Positions 34,204-45,645 are shown, numbered from the stretch's first letter. The stretch is 64,000 nucleotides of DNA from Theristus sp. LFF4_11 (GCA_030248135.1 JASANC010000929.1:26463-90462); one strand, 5' to 3'. Notes: a model not told the origin generated them from the letters alone. Numbers and translations: made by a program.

Positions 34204-37162
34204 TTACCGAAACTGCTTGGCAGCGCCAGTCAAATTCAGTTTTCCAAGCGCCCAGTGCAGGTCCATATTTGGCGCGTATCGTGCACTGGCTGGCTGACGG
34301 CCAATGGTTTGAGCCAAATTTCGTGTGAAACGTGACGAGTTGCCGCAGCAGAGACCGAGAAACTGTGTCCAAGTTATTTGTTGATTTCTTCTGTTTTTTT
34401 CCTTTTAATTAACTATCGGCAAATTATTATTTTTTTGTTTATTGTCACCTTTATGTCCAAATCGACGCATGCCTGACCGAATTGAACAACGTCGTCCACT
34501 GAACACAAAAACGCATCCATGTTGTGCGGAAATGCGCGGGTGCCTGCGTTGAAAATTTCTTTTAAACAGCGAAACTTCTGGAACACCACAGGCGTATTGA
34601 ACTGCATGTTTCACAGCCAACTTGCGTTCTTGTTCTGAATTTTTCTGGGACATTTGAATTTGAAACCATTCAACTTGATTGAGTGTCTATGTACATTGTA
34701 TATGTCACAAAAAAATCGTTTAAAATGCAGCCAGGTATGATCTTTTATTTTGGTCCTGCAACTCAATGCGCCCATAGATGGCAGAACGCGGGAATTCAAA
34801 ATTGGCAAAGTGATACGAGTCCCCTAAATAGGGCCGAGTCACTCAGGCGACTTTGAGTTGCCACATAAAGATTTGAAAATAGTTTTCTTTTCACGTCTGC
34901 ACACGCATTCAGTTGCAGAACTTAAAAAATTGATATTACATGAATGATATAATATCATTCATATATGTCATGAAAAAGCGTGTTCCGCGCGCGCTGCAAA
35001 GGCGCCCATCTCAGATCATAAGATCTGTTATGAGGGCAAACATTTTTTTGGCGGTTCTGCCTGGCTGGTGCCGTCGCACTGACAAGCCAGGCTCAGGGGT
35101 CACCGCATGCGTCTACCTGGCGATACACCGCAAACAGCGAACGTTTTATCACCGTTCTTTTCCACTATCAGATTCGTCATCCGTGGTCGCTGCCAGTTGG
35201 TTTGATAGGGCACCGGCAACGATGCCAGGTGACCATTGCAAACTTTGCGAACGTCTCGCATTAGGTCAATGTGAATCTGAATTAGATTAAAAAAAACAAC
35301 GACAATATTTGACCTGCGTAAAACAAAACAAAACAAAACAAATGTATCGCATCCAGCACCGAAGATGAGGAGGTGTATTTACCTCCCCTAAGTTGCTTGC
35401 GTCTCGTGGGGGGGGGGGTTGTAGGGCAATGGTCATTTATGAACCCGCACACTTTCCCACGCCTGTATAAACACTCATTTTATGTACCCGTCAACGACTT
35501 ACTGCACCTGTGGCCCACAGCTGCAGTTCAGCCCAACCACGTCCGCGCCATGATTCTCAAGACGGAGCAGTGCCTCAGCAATCTTCAAATCATCCCCGGT
35601 CAGGCGTTCTTGCACTTTGGTTTGTGCCATCATGATCACCGCTTCCTTGCCTAATGTTTATTATTTGGTGTGTTAGTTGGTGTTGCAAAATTGCCAGAGG
35701 GAGGACGTATGAAACACCACACGCAGCAACTGTTTTTTATGTGGACACAATTATTAAAAAAAGTAATTTGTCATGTCCTTGTCAGTCCGATATGACAATC
35801 GAAATGACAAACTTGCTGAAATGCACAATGATGATTCGTCATATTAACCAATCAGTGAGTGCAAAGGCGGCAAATGTGACGTGAAGAATCACCTGGTGCA
35901 TACTGTCGAATGCAGTCGAGTGCCAATTTAGCCTCCTTGTAGTGTTCAATGGTCTCAGCGATGATGAAATCAGCACCCTCCTGTACCGCCCATTCCAGCG
36001 ATTCCTGTGATATTACTTTGAATACAAAGGTAATAATCAACCAAACTAAACTCTGCGCAACACCACAAAACAAAACCGTAACCAAGCCTGCCAGACACGG
36101 CGGTTCGGTGAGTATTCCACAAGCACTTCTGCCTGTTTTACACAAACCGAATGCCAGTTTTGACAGACACAGTGTTTATCCTTTCCGCCAATAATCGCTG
36201 TCCGATTCAAATACACGTAATAATCAACTTCAATAAATCGTAGCAGCTTGCGGTTCACAAAATATACGAAAAACATAGCTTACCCTATACATGCCAGTGA
36301 CTTTCTGCTCATAATTTGGCGCATCCCTCGGCACGCAGCTGTTGTTGATGTTGCCCGCCATTAATGTGCCACTGTCATCTGCCACCTGGCGTGCCATGCG
36401 CAGTGCCGATCGATTCAGTGGCTCGAGCTCGTGCTCACGGTCAATGTGACGCAGCTTCTCGCGGTGACCATAGTACTAAGGTCTCAACAAGCCCATGAGA
36501 AGGACCGCCGTGTTTCAAGGGACTGTCATTTATTTCAGATCACTCGACTTCCGCGCCAAAAAGTTTGGATTTCGGTTTCAACGAAAAGTCTAAAGTGAGC
36601 ATCTGACTGTTTCTGACGAGCACAAGGTTGAGTCTTGTGCTTGGAAATGGTTAGATATGTATTCGTCTTTTACTTTCGATAAAAGTTTCGGAAACCGTCA
36701 GTGTGTCACAGTTTTGTCAAGTGCACTAAATCGATAAAATGATTAATCAATTATTCGCTGATTTTCTCAGCGCTGATTGATGACAAGACAATTTGCAACA
36801 CTGCTGTTTTTTAAACTCATTTCTTTCAGCCCAACTTCTTCTAAAAAATCAACAGCATCGTAAAAACGAACCGTGAACGCCTCGACGACATCACTACCAG
36901 CGTGCACGAACTCTTCGTACATTTGCTTGACGAGATGCGGATGCTCGAGCACCACCTCGGGCACGTAGGCGCCCGCCTGCAGATAACCACGACGCTCAAA
37001 CTCAAACAGATAGCCCTCGGCGCAAACGATGAATTCGCCCGCGTCCAGGCGAGCTCGAACACCTGCGCAAGAACGCACGCGTTTTTCTGAAGTTTTCTGA
37101 TGATTTTGTCCGCTGTTGTCATTGCCTCCTGAAAAGATCCAACCAAGCTGCCGGCTGAACAT
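34204..37162 (-). CDS. betaine/homocysteine S-methyltransferase-like protein (7 exons)
   Basis: This is a zinc-dependent homocysteine S-methyltransferase family member, which transfers a methyl group (for example from betaine) to homocysteine to make methionine. Minus-strand exons: 37162-36872, 36475-36284, 36004-35893, 35650-35508, 35276-35117, 34543-34449 and 34362-34204; total 1152 nt (383 aa plus stop). Visible blocks: RRGYLQAGAYVPEVVLEHP, YYGHREKLRHIDRE, EGADFIIAETIEHYKEA, ADVVGLNCSCGP, LASLPVPYQT, and FLGLCCGN. The three zinc ligands of the family are present (GLNC and the CC pair of LCCG). Exon 1 is in frame back to Met at 37162, but its first ~40 residues are unlike the family. An acceptor at 37063 (TTGCGCAG) would instead start exon 1 at 37062 and require another upstream exon. 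The stop TAA overlaps a GTAAGT donor-like string. The wording resembles an invertebrate/bacterial BHMT-like subgroup more than vertebrate BHMT, so the methyl donor is uncertain. Confidence 0.87.
34737..34940. repeat. dispersed ~200-bp repeat, copy 2
   Basis: It begins TGATCTTTTATTTTGG and ends near AAAAAATTGATATTAC, sharing the internal blocks GCGGGAATTCAAAATTGGCAA and GAGTTGCCACATAAAGATT with the copies at 26776 and 59547. It lies in an intron of the methyltransferase gene. Confidence 0.7.
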
Positions 37163-38061
37163 TGCAGCATTTTTTCACACGTGCCTTTTTTGTTGATGAA
37201 GCGAACTGATATGTATGTTGCAATGTCTTGAGCAGAAACGCTGGCACATTCTCATATTACGCACAAAAAGTTTGAAAAAAAACATTTCTCACTTTTTTCT
37301 GCCATGCTTCTTTAGTAATTTCAGTCGGAACTCCACCAAGCAAAAACAATACAGGATTTGCAGTGTTCAGAGTGAACTGTGTTTATTCAAGTTTGGCCTG
37401 CGTTGCGGTGACAAAGAAACCAGCTGATGACACCCGTAAAACTGAGCCGGAAACACGTGCAACTTCTGTTGATTTACTGATATGGAACTCTGATAAGAAC
37501 GCTGCAGATTCGGTTTGTTTTATGTGCAAGTGTACCACATGACACTGTTTATACAAATGTGTTTATTCTGAAATCACAAGTTCCTCAGAACATGGTTCAA
37601 AACTCAAGCAGTAGGTTTTATAGTTGTGAGCGCGAAAACACCACAATTAACAAAAAAGGTATTTCTCACTGTTATGTCCTACGTTCAGCCAACCACATCG
37701 CCAGAAATGCGCGAAAGGCACGGCACTATTACGCTTACGCATATAACCAGTCATGAGCATTGTCAGTGTTACATTGGCAGGAAAAACACTCGTAACTTCA
37801 GTTTTATTCCAATCTGCTAACGGAAGTGACACAAAATGTATGTGAAATGCGATGACGCATGTGAGCAAATAAAAAAAACCATCCAAGACATAAAAGTTCC
37901 AAAGACGTTTTTTTATTGAAAAAATATGAACATGCATGTTTTTAAAGCATTGCCCATCCATGATCATAAAAGAGCGTCTTCTATGCTCTGAAATTATACC
38001 GAAAATGTTTCAAAAAAACTGAGAAAATGCATGAACGAAAAATAAACGAAGGCAAAAGAAG
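37163..38061. other. divergent intergenic region between methyltransferase and DRAM-like genes
   Basis: About 0.9 kb separates two divergently transcribed starts (37162 on minus and 38062 on plus). It should contain both promoters. I see no clear core promoter element and no further ORF with support. Confidence 0.45.
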
Positions 38062-40393
38062 ATGGCACTGAAGGAAGTTTGGCTCATTCCGGTGTTCGCG
38101 TTCGTTTCCGGCTTATTGACGCTCTGTGTGCCGTTGGTTTCCTGTTTTTATGAAAAGGATTTTCGCAATTCCAGATTCTTGGTTGAACAAGAAAAATGAA
38201 AAGACTTGAAAATTGTGTGAAAAAAACAAAATTGCAGCTATGCAGTTGGCGGCAGTTTGAATCACACCGATTTAGTGTTGCCGCACATCAGGTACACATT
38301 CATTCTTGGCATGGTCTATCGCCAACCGTTTTTTGAATAAAATGCCTGTGTGCGAAAGCGCAAGAAAACGCAATGATTGCTAAAACTTGGATCATTGATT
38401 GACTGATGTGATAAACCAATCAGCGTGCTGGTTTTAAACCTCATATTTTTAAAAGTTCTGCGATGAGTAATCAATCAGTTTCACGCGGTAATTCAAGATT
38501 GGTAATTTGAAAAAGTGGCTCGAATCCATTGGCATTGAGTCGCAGAAACAAAATAAAAGACAACTTAACTTCATTTGAGTTTCAATGATTTGTGTTTTCG
38601 TTCTAGTGACATCGGAGCGCTGCCACCGGAGTCGTGCGTTTTCAGTCAACTGTTAAATGTAACCGCTGTACTTGGCAAGCAGTGCACTCCAATTTTGATT
38701 GTTTTTTTAATTTTAGAAAAGCGGATTTTAGAAAAGAAGGGCAGCCAGCGAGCTTTGTTTTTGTGAACACAACAGTTGCTTGTTCCAAAATAAATCAAGA
38801 TCCAAAATAAATCAAAAATATATGCTTATGTGCATAGTAATAACGCAAAAATGCGCGATATGCAGCGCATGCAGAGGTTTCCAAACTTTTGGCCGCCACT
38901 GAAGTGCTGTTTTTTCAACTTTTTAAATTTCAAGTTTTCATCATGTCATCAGATTGGTACACTTCGTACTGCTGTGTTCATGTCAGAGCTTGATCTTGAA
39001 GAATGAAAGAATCTTGTGCGTGTTTCTTCAGTTTTCGTCAGTATGTACGTTCGTCATCGTGCGATTGTCGCGTTTTATAAACACTCGGTAAACAGACCTG
39101 GCAGACTGTGGCGCGCAACCAGTGTTGCCTGCCTTTGGCTTGGTTTGCTCGTCTCGTTTGCGTGTTCCGTCGTTGGCAATGTTCCGGTGCGTTTGATAAT
39201 GAACAAATCGGACTTCCTATGCTGATTGGCCAGCTGCTGCGGCCAATCAGCGAAGACAATCGTGAATAAAAAAACAGTGTGTAGAACAAATATACTTCCG
39301 TGACTTCAGCTTTTTCCTTTGGCATGCTTTGACCGGCTATTTAAAAGCAAGATAGAATAAAACGAAACTTAATTGAATATCTTTCTTTTGACAGACCACA
39401 ATTCAACCGACGGTCAACTTGGCAGCTGGCGGCATTGCAGTGGCAGCTGGCATCATTTACATGTGCGTGCAGTGTGTCAGCTCGTATGTGCTGCTGCTGC
39501 CAAGAATGCATCACAGTTGGCTGTGTCATGCCAGAGCTGCACTTTGTGGCATCACTATCACGGTGTTTCTGTTTTGTGAGTTTACATTATTAGCAACAGG
39601 TAAAAAAGAAAAGAGAATTGCCCAGACTTTGTTGTTTGATAGATTACATCGGGCCAATGGCAATCGATCCGATACCAAACGAGTCACTGCAAATTGCTGG
39701 GTTGCCTGAACGATGGAATAGAAATATGCAGGTTGATGTTACACATGTGCACTCTGCGGATAAAACCGTCGTGGGAGCACCAGCAGTCGAACTCTAAATT
39801 ATACCGACACAGTATGCTCACTGGTTTTGCATGCTTTACGTGCAGGAGAGAGACTCCGCCTCCACAGCAATGCCTGCACAGAATGTGGCATGAATCACGT
39901 GTGATCACCAGCCAATAAGCTGATAGCCTATAATTTAGAGTTCAACTGTGTACCGTTTAATACGATGTAAAGAAAAACGTCAACCGCATTTGCAACACAT
40001 TGTGCATGCAAGGCTCATCAATGTAACAATAAATAATAAAACAGCAGCATTTTAGTTGCGCAGGGTCACACCGGTCACCTGATTCAAACGAGCAGCGAAT
40101 GGACGCTGATTGGCTGCATGCTCTTGGACGTGTTGTCGTTCGCGATTGAACTGCGTCACGTGAGTGTGCACGCACCGGGCGTCGAGCTGCACGGTCCATT
40201 GAACAAACTGGTGATCGACATCCAAACGGGCGGCGTCGTTCAAATGCAGACAAGTCGCAAACAAGGCGTTTATGTGGTCGCAACGGAGAGCACACCGAGG
40301 CATGCGGATGAAACGCTGGCCGTTTATAATGAGAACTTTTCGGAAGAACGTTTCCGCGATAATGCAAATGGAAACGAGCGAACGATTCTGTGA
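38062..40393 (+). CDS. DRAM/TMEM150 (Frag1/DRAM/Sfk1) family membrane protein (6 exons)
   Basis: Exons 38062-38132, 38238-38291, 38607-38674, 39032-39186, 39395-39599 and 40056-40393 join in frame to 296 aa. The protein begins MALKEVWLIPVFAF (TM1 about 6-24). The loop ISDIGALPPESC at 41-52 matches the SD-G--PPES signature of DRAM and TMEM150 proteins. Further hydrophobic spans lie at about 52-69, 96-113, 126-146, 158-174 and 191-205; the order, and the SSEW and FAIELRH motifs before and after the last span, fit the family. The tail of about 85 residues is hydrophilic. Family members sit in lysosomal or plasma membrane, and DRAM1/2 promote autophagy. Whether this one is DRAM-like or TMEM150-like I cannot decide. 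The exon 3 donor reads CTTG|GCAAGC; GT sites nearby break the frame, so a GC-AG intron is inferred. Exon 1's donor (CC|GTTGGT) is the least certain. Confidence 0.82.
39784..39950. repeat. CAATCA hairpin MITE-like element, copy 2
   Basis: It starts GTCGAACTCTAAATTATA and ends TATAATTTAGAGTTCAACTG, an inverted pair. The inside carries the CCGCCTCCACAGCAATGCCTG centre shared with copies 1 and 4. It lies in intron 5 of the DRAM-like gene. Confidence 0.75.
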
Positions 40394-40437
40394 CTTTTTG
40401 TGATTTTCTGTCATTTGGTCACACTGAAAAAACAACA

Positions 40438-40653
40438 TACCGTATTACCTCTAATAAACCCCCATGGGGGTTTATTTCTTCAGCGACTTCTGGGGGTGGG
40501 GGTTTATTTTGGGGGGGGGGATTATTTTTGGGGGGGGGTTTATTTGGAAACCATTTTTAGGGGTGAGCAAAATGGCAAAAATACTTTCCATGGCAGGAAG
40601 GAAGTCGCAGAAACTTCTACTTTTCACAGAAATTCTGGGGGGGGGGGGGGGGG
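40438..40653. mobile_element. truncated copy of TA/palindrome MITE ending in poly-G
   Basis: It shares more than 150 bases with 33265-33714: the terminal repeat CCGTATTACCTCTAATAAAC, the 24-bp palindrome (40453-40476), and the body through GGCAGGAAGGAAGTCGCAG. It then stops in a 17-G run (40637-40653) with no right terminal repeat. Confidence 0.7.
40453..40458 (+). terminator. candidate poly(A) signal of the DRAM-like gene, inside a MITE
   Basis: This is the first AATAAA after the stop at 40393 (60 nt downstream), and it lies in the palindromic end of the inserted element. None occurs in the 44 bases before the element. Confidence 0.4.
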
Positions 40654-40993
40654 AATAACATAACAGTCTCGGTGTCAATCTCAGTGCCAATGCCAATCTC
40701 GATGCCAATGATCCGGTCAAAATTACTGATACGGTTTCTGACGTGACGATCGCTGTTACATAAACTGGTTCGACGGCAGTAAAAAAGGGTCGGATCGGAA
40801 TTCGTTTTTTTCAATTGCGCTTGCTCAGTTTAGTTTAATTTAATTCACGCTAAAAATACCAATACCGACACCAACATCATCACCAAACTCCATTCAAAAC
40901 TGTAAATTAAATACCAAACGGAATTCGCATCACGAACTTGAAAAAATCGCCCCACAAACTGTCATAGTCATTTGTTGGTTTAGTTTTTATTCT

Positions 40994-41100
40994 TGCTGAA
41001 TGGTGACTTCACCGCGGTGTACCACAGTTTGTAGCGTGGTCGGTAGTTCCGCCGGCGTTTCTTACTGTTAGTTGATTGTTCTGCAATTGAATCACGTTTA
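40994..41100. repeat. duplicated segment, copy 1
   Basis: The first ~55 bases (TTGCTGAATGGTGACTTCAC followed by CGCGGTGTACCACAGTTTG) are nearly identical to 43038-43140, then similarity fades. The orientation is the same. Confidence 0.65.
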
Positions 41101-41357
41101 TTTTCAGGGAGAACCGAAAACAGTCGAACAGTTCTGCCATCAGTTTTCGGTGTTTTTTAGTGACTGCTCGTTATTAGTCGACTTGCGTGTAGTGTGGCGA
41201 CGGTATGGTTCAGGCACAATTTTTTTACCGGTCGGTACCCGATTATTTCAGAGGCGTAAAAATTTGCGGTACGATATTGAAAAAAGTTCGGTACCGTATT
41301 TCGCGTGCACTTATATAGCCAACTTTTCAGTTTTGACTTTTTTACCGACACACTTAC

Positions 41358-41441
41358 TCGATGGCGCGTCACTTTGCATTCCCATGTTGCCCATGTAGCC
41401 CATGTGACCCTGGTGGCCCATGTGGCGCATGTGGACAACCC
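41358..41441 (-). CDS. orphan exon candidate, Gly/Met/His repeat
   Basis: Minus strand: the acceptor TACTTGCAG is followed by an open frame VVHMRHMGHQGHMGYMGNMG then MQSDAPS, closed by the strong donor A|GTAAGTGTG. It is 84 nt, symmetric phase 1-1. The core is a degenerate 9-bp repeat, so the pattern could be chance on simple sequence. I could not connect it to another exon, and no family is recognised. Confidence 0.25.
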
Positions 41442-43037
41442 CTGCAAGTATTTTCCATTTTAGAGTGTTTCAAAGTTGATCACTGTAATTTTCAAGTATA
41501 CTTTTCACTATACCACCTTTATGTTGCGATGTAGTACATGCCATGACCAGGTTTGCAAACATTGAAATTAACAATGCTGTTCCGACAATGTTCAGTTTCG
41601 TGTTCATTTTTGCCCTCTTGAAGGTTTCTTCAGTTTAAACGTTTGGATTTACGTTTTCAGACCGGTTTTCTTAATTTGACCAGCACAACAAAAAACTGCG
41701 CAGTTGTGAAGTGTTGAGTTTTGAAAATACGCGACAACGTCAGTCGACTAAAAATTAGCTTGGTAGAAATCGGAATTTCATGTTGATGCACAGGTTGAAC
41801 GTGGGTTATTTTAGTATTTAGCTTTTAGTGGTCTTTTCAGCGGTGAAAGAGAAAAACGATTTGAAAACCCTATAGACGTACATTTGTATGTATATGTGTG
41901 TAGAGAATATGGTTTCATACAAGCAATAATGGTGAACAAACCGTAATCGTGCCGTTCTGAAACCACAGATTGCTCCTTAAACCGTTTAAAATTCTACGAA
42001 AGTCTTCACGGTACGGTTTTGGGATTGGTGGGGGTTCCAAAAATGTCTGACGGTATACTATCCCGGTGGTACGGTTGGAGCAAAAATCTACATTACATAC
42101 ATAGTTTGATTCGGTAACCACCCAGAAGGTCATATGGGTGCACCGGATGCTATACGGTTCTGTAGGATCACACTGCACCTCCCCCCTCCTGAAAGGATCT
42201 GGAAAGCGAATCTTGATTATTGTACAAAAATTCGTGGAAAAACAAGATTTTTGCAACTTAACAGAGGGGTACCTACGGGGAAGGGTGCCGAGTTTTGGGG
42301 TGGTGTCACAACCCCCTTTTCACGAGGCGCAAACTTGGACTAGGGAGGGTACACCCCTTCCTCTGAGGTGCTGGCTCCATTGCCAATGAAGAAATCTTGG
42401 CGGATAACCGGTACAGGTAAAGCTTTTACCAGAAATGCTCGTGTGTGGATGCGTGCTCGCCACTGCTGTCGATAGGAACCGAAAAAAATTGGCGTGACGT
42501 GACGGCGGTCATAAACGGTCCGAAATTTTTGTGTTCTTTTTTCAATTTACGGTTGGTCAGTTTAGCTTGTTAAATTTTAAAAACATCAACAACAACAAGA
42601 ACAATGCAACAAGCTTTTTTCTGCAAATAGTCCAACAGAAACAGCAGAGGCAAGCAGTCACTGCAGCAACATATATTGAGAATCAATCAATAAATGCTTC
42701 CTAAGCGGAATCGTCCTAAGAAACTCAAAAAATCACTCTATAACGACTGTGAAGATTCATTCAAACATGTGGTTTTTTCTTTTGCTTTTAAAAATATCCG
42801 TTCCTGTCCTCATTCACAGGCACCAGAATTTCAGTTTAGTTTTAGTTTTTGCCAAATTCACGTTTTTTTTCACGTGACACGGAATCAGTTAAACTGAAAC
42901 TCCGGGATGCTGTGCTTGAAGAGCACGTTTTAGATAACTTGGTGTCATTTCGGTTTGACACGGTCGAATACAGAAAAAAGACGCAAAGCTCTTAAATCAA
43001 AACACAACCCAAATCGGGCTCAGAAACGAGGCATTTT

Positions 43038-43140
43038 CTTGCTGAATGGTGACTTCACTGCGGTGTACCACAGTTTGTAGCGTGGTCGGTAGTGCCGCGC
43101 GCGCTGCCATTTGTCCTCTGATCGGTCTGCAATGGAATCA
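43038..43140. repeat. duplicated segment, copy 2
   Basis: Partner of 40994-41100. In the minus frame both encode RPRYKLWYTAVKSPFS, with the only difference in that block silent (GCG/GCA). This hints at an old coding source such as a transposon, but no longer ORF exists. Confidence 0.6.
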
Positions 43141-43680
43141 TTGTCAGCTGCACGGGACAAACGCTCGGTCAGTTCTGTAACCAGTTTCGATGTTTTGTGA
43201 CTGGCTGGTCGCACCAGCGTGTATGAACGTCATACGCACCGACACCACTCAACGTAATATGTAACCGATTTTTAATTCCACGGTTTTGACTTTTTTTGCC
43301 CACAAAGTTGCTACTAAAATAGTCAAAACCGTGTGCGCATCCCAGATGCCTATGGTTCGGAGTTTTGTTTTGTTTTGTTTTGTTTTGCCAATTCATGTTT
43401 AGCTTCTTGTTTAGACAAGCACAAGACTAACCTGACTCTTCAATGTTTTTTCGTCGTGTTTCTCTGACTAGTCCGTGAAAACAATCCGTTCCGCTGATCA
43501 ACACAATCACTATAAGAATTACAAACAGTCGGGTCTGGAACATGTTGGACAGTTGCAAGCTGAAATAGAATCTGTAGACATTTTTAAAGTGACAAGCTGC
43601 CAAATCGCGTTGACATACAATTGTATGTATTCACATATTAAGCGAGCCATGAGTGAACCGACGAACTACATGTACATGGG

Positions 43681-43807
43681 TCACCAGGGTCTAGGGGTGG
43701 GGGTTTGTCGAAAAAGCTACATGCATGGCAGGCAAGAAAGTCGAGAAATTCTACTTAATAGAAATTTTTTATTTTAAAATTTGGGGGGGGGGGGGGGGGG
43801 GGGGGGG

Positions 43808-43880
<73 letters not shown>
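43681..43880. repeat. diverged element fragment ending in a ~97-base G tract
   Basis: GTGGGGGTTTGTCG, GGCAGGCAAGAAAGTCGAG and AAATTCTACTTAATAGAAATT correspond to the body of the palindromic element at 33265. Bases 43783-43879 are all G except TT at 43808-43809. Confidence 0.6.
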
Positions 43881-44796
43881 ATTCATACAGTTTTAGTTTC
43901 CTGCTTTTTGCGAAATAAAATGGATGGATGGATGAACGAACGAGGCAAAGATGCAGAGTTGTTGGGTTACCCTTTTGGCGGAATGTTTGCTCAACAGCTC
44001 AACAGCTCAGGCAGGTCCTGTTGGTCGTTCTGCTGTGATTCTTTTGATCTGAACGATGTACCACATGCGATCAGCAGAACCGCAAGGATGGCGTCAGCAC
44101 CATTCACAACGGACCTGATTCTCTCTCATTATAAACACCTTGCCTACTGCAGCCAACTCAAAAGAAAATAATCAGAAAACGTGCAAAGAGACGTACTTCC
44201 AGCTTGTACGTGCGTGTCAACAGAACGACCGAATAACAGAACGACAAAAAGAACAAAATTATGAAGGAATACCGTAAACGAGGATCAAGCGAAGCGCGCC
44301 TATAAATAGCAAAAAATTAATCGAAAATCCCAAAATAAACGTCAATTTGTATCGTAGCTCCTTTTTATGCGTCAGTGAATAAAACATGTATGACACTCCA
44401 GAAAATTAACAAACTAGTGTGAGCTAGCGAAACCACCAGTGGATTTCTGTTGTTAGTCTACAATTTTTTGAGTTTGTGGTTCTGCAGCAAATGCAGTAAT
44501 GCACGCCACTTAGCTTAAGCTCACTGATGGTTTTGCTGATTTGCAGGCAATTAAAATGGTTTTGGAATGCTTTGGATGCTTGGATTGATTGCTTGAAAAA
44601 TTGCTTTGGATTTGAATTTTTGCAGGCTTTTTATACGCAATATTACCCATTGTATTATCTTTTATTTTGGTTCCGGGAATCAATGCGTTTGCACACGGGA
44701 ATAGGAAAATGTTTCACTAAATTAAAATTAGGTTACGGTAGACATTTCGCCGTGTGCTGACGTTTTACGGGTTTAGTTCGGTTGTGGGGTTTTTCC

Positions 44797-45645
44797 TTAG
44801 GGCGTGAAGCTTAATGAATTCGGTTGTGCCTCCGGTCTTCCTGAAACGATAATAGTTCGAATAAAACATATCCCGCCTACGTTTTTGTTTTTACCTTTTA
44901 GAAACACAACGAAAATTGTCCAATCCAACACAGCAAATTGACTTCCGTTGCAAACCGTTGAATTGAACTGTGAGAAGTTTCTCTTTTCAGACTGAAGGAA
45001 ATAATCTAATCAATCTTCAGAACTCACTCAAAAAATCCCAAAATCTATTCCAAAATGCATTTAAAAATTGCAGAATAAACCCAGTATTACACGAAATTTT
45101 TTTGCATGGCATAAAATTTTGGCATGGAATGAATTTTAGTGTTGATTTTAGAATGGGGTTTGGCTTTTTAGCGTGAATCTTGAAAAGGCAAAAGTGGTAA
45201 AGTGATCCGAGATGTCTGCAAACCCATTGAGTCTCAGAACCCCAAAAATTTATGACATTTTGAATCAAAAACTCGCAACTTCCTGATCCTGAAAATACAT
45301 GCCCAATGTGGTAGACGCTTGATGATGAGTCCGATGTTTGTGACGTCACTATGGTTGGATGTGTTGCTACAACAAACACAGACAAACAGGTTATCAGTGA
45401 AGAAAAAGTGGGAACTGTTGCAACCATGATGGATTGTTTGTTGAAAAATATATCGTGTTTTTTTTACCATTAACGATTTGAGAAACCCGCTTTTGCCAGC
45501 CAGGCGAAACGTGCAAAACAACCGCTGCTTGTGGACCAACGAACAACCCGGGCCGTAGGCACGGGTCAACTGCTAGTGTAACCAAAGTAATTGACAACAA
45601 AGCAATAAAAGCATACTGCACAAAACATGACAACACTGGCAACAT
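44797..45645 (-). CDS. candidate two-exon small secreted protein
   Basis: Exon 45645-45468 starts MLPVLSCFVQYAFIALLSIT, a good signal peptide, followed by LAVDPCLRPGLFVGPQ and ending QIVN at the donor ATG|GTAAAA (phase 1). The only compatible exon I found is 44840-44797 (acceptor TCGTTTCAG), giving GRPEAQPNSLSFTP and a stop, 73 aa in all. The joined IVNGRPEAQPNS resembles the start of a chymotrypsin-fold protease domain, but no catalytic His or Ser exon was found. Both exons could be chance ORFs. No expression evidence is visible. Confidence 0.25.

Noticed and set aside
40617..40814. Minus-strand ORF with IGIEIGIGTEIDTETV repeats
   Set aside because: Product of a degenerate hexamer repeat next to the poly-G end of a MITE; no splice signals or homology.
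41915..42256. 113-residue Cys-containing minus-strand ORF
   Set aside because: An acceptor-like CTTTCCAG precedes it, but there is no homology, no donor in phase with a neighbour, and repeated ACCGTA strings suggest repeat sequence.
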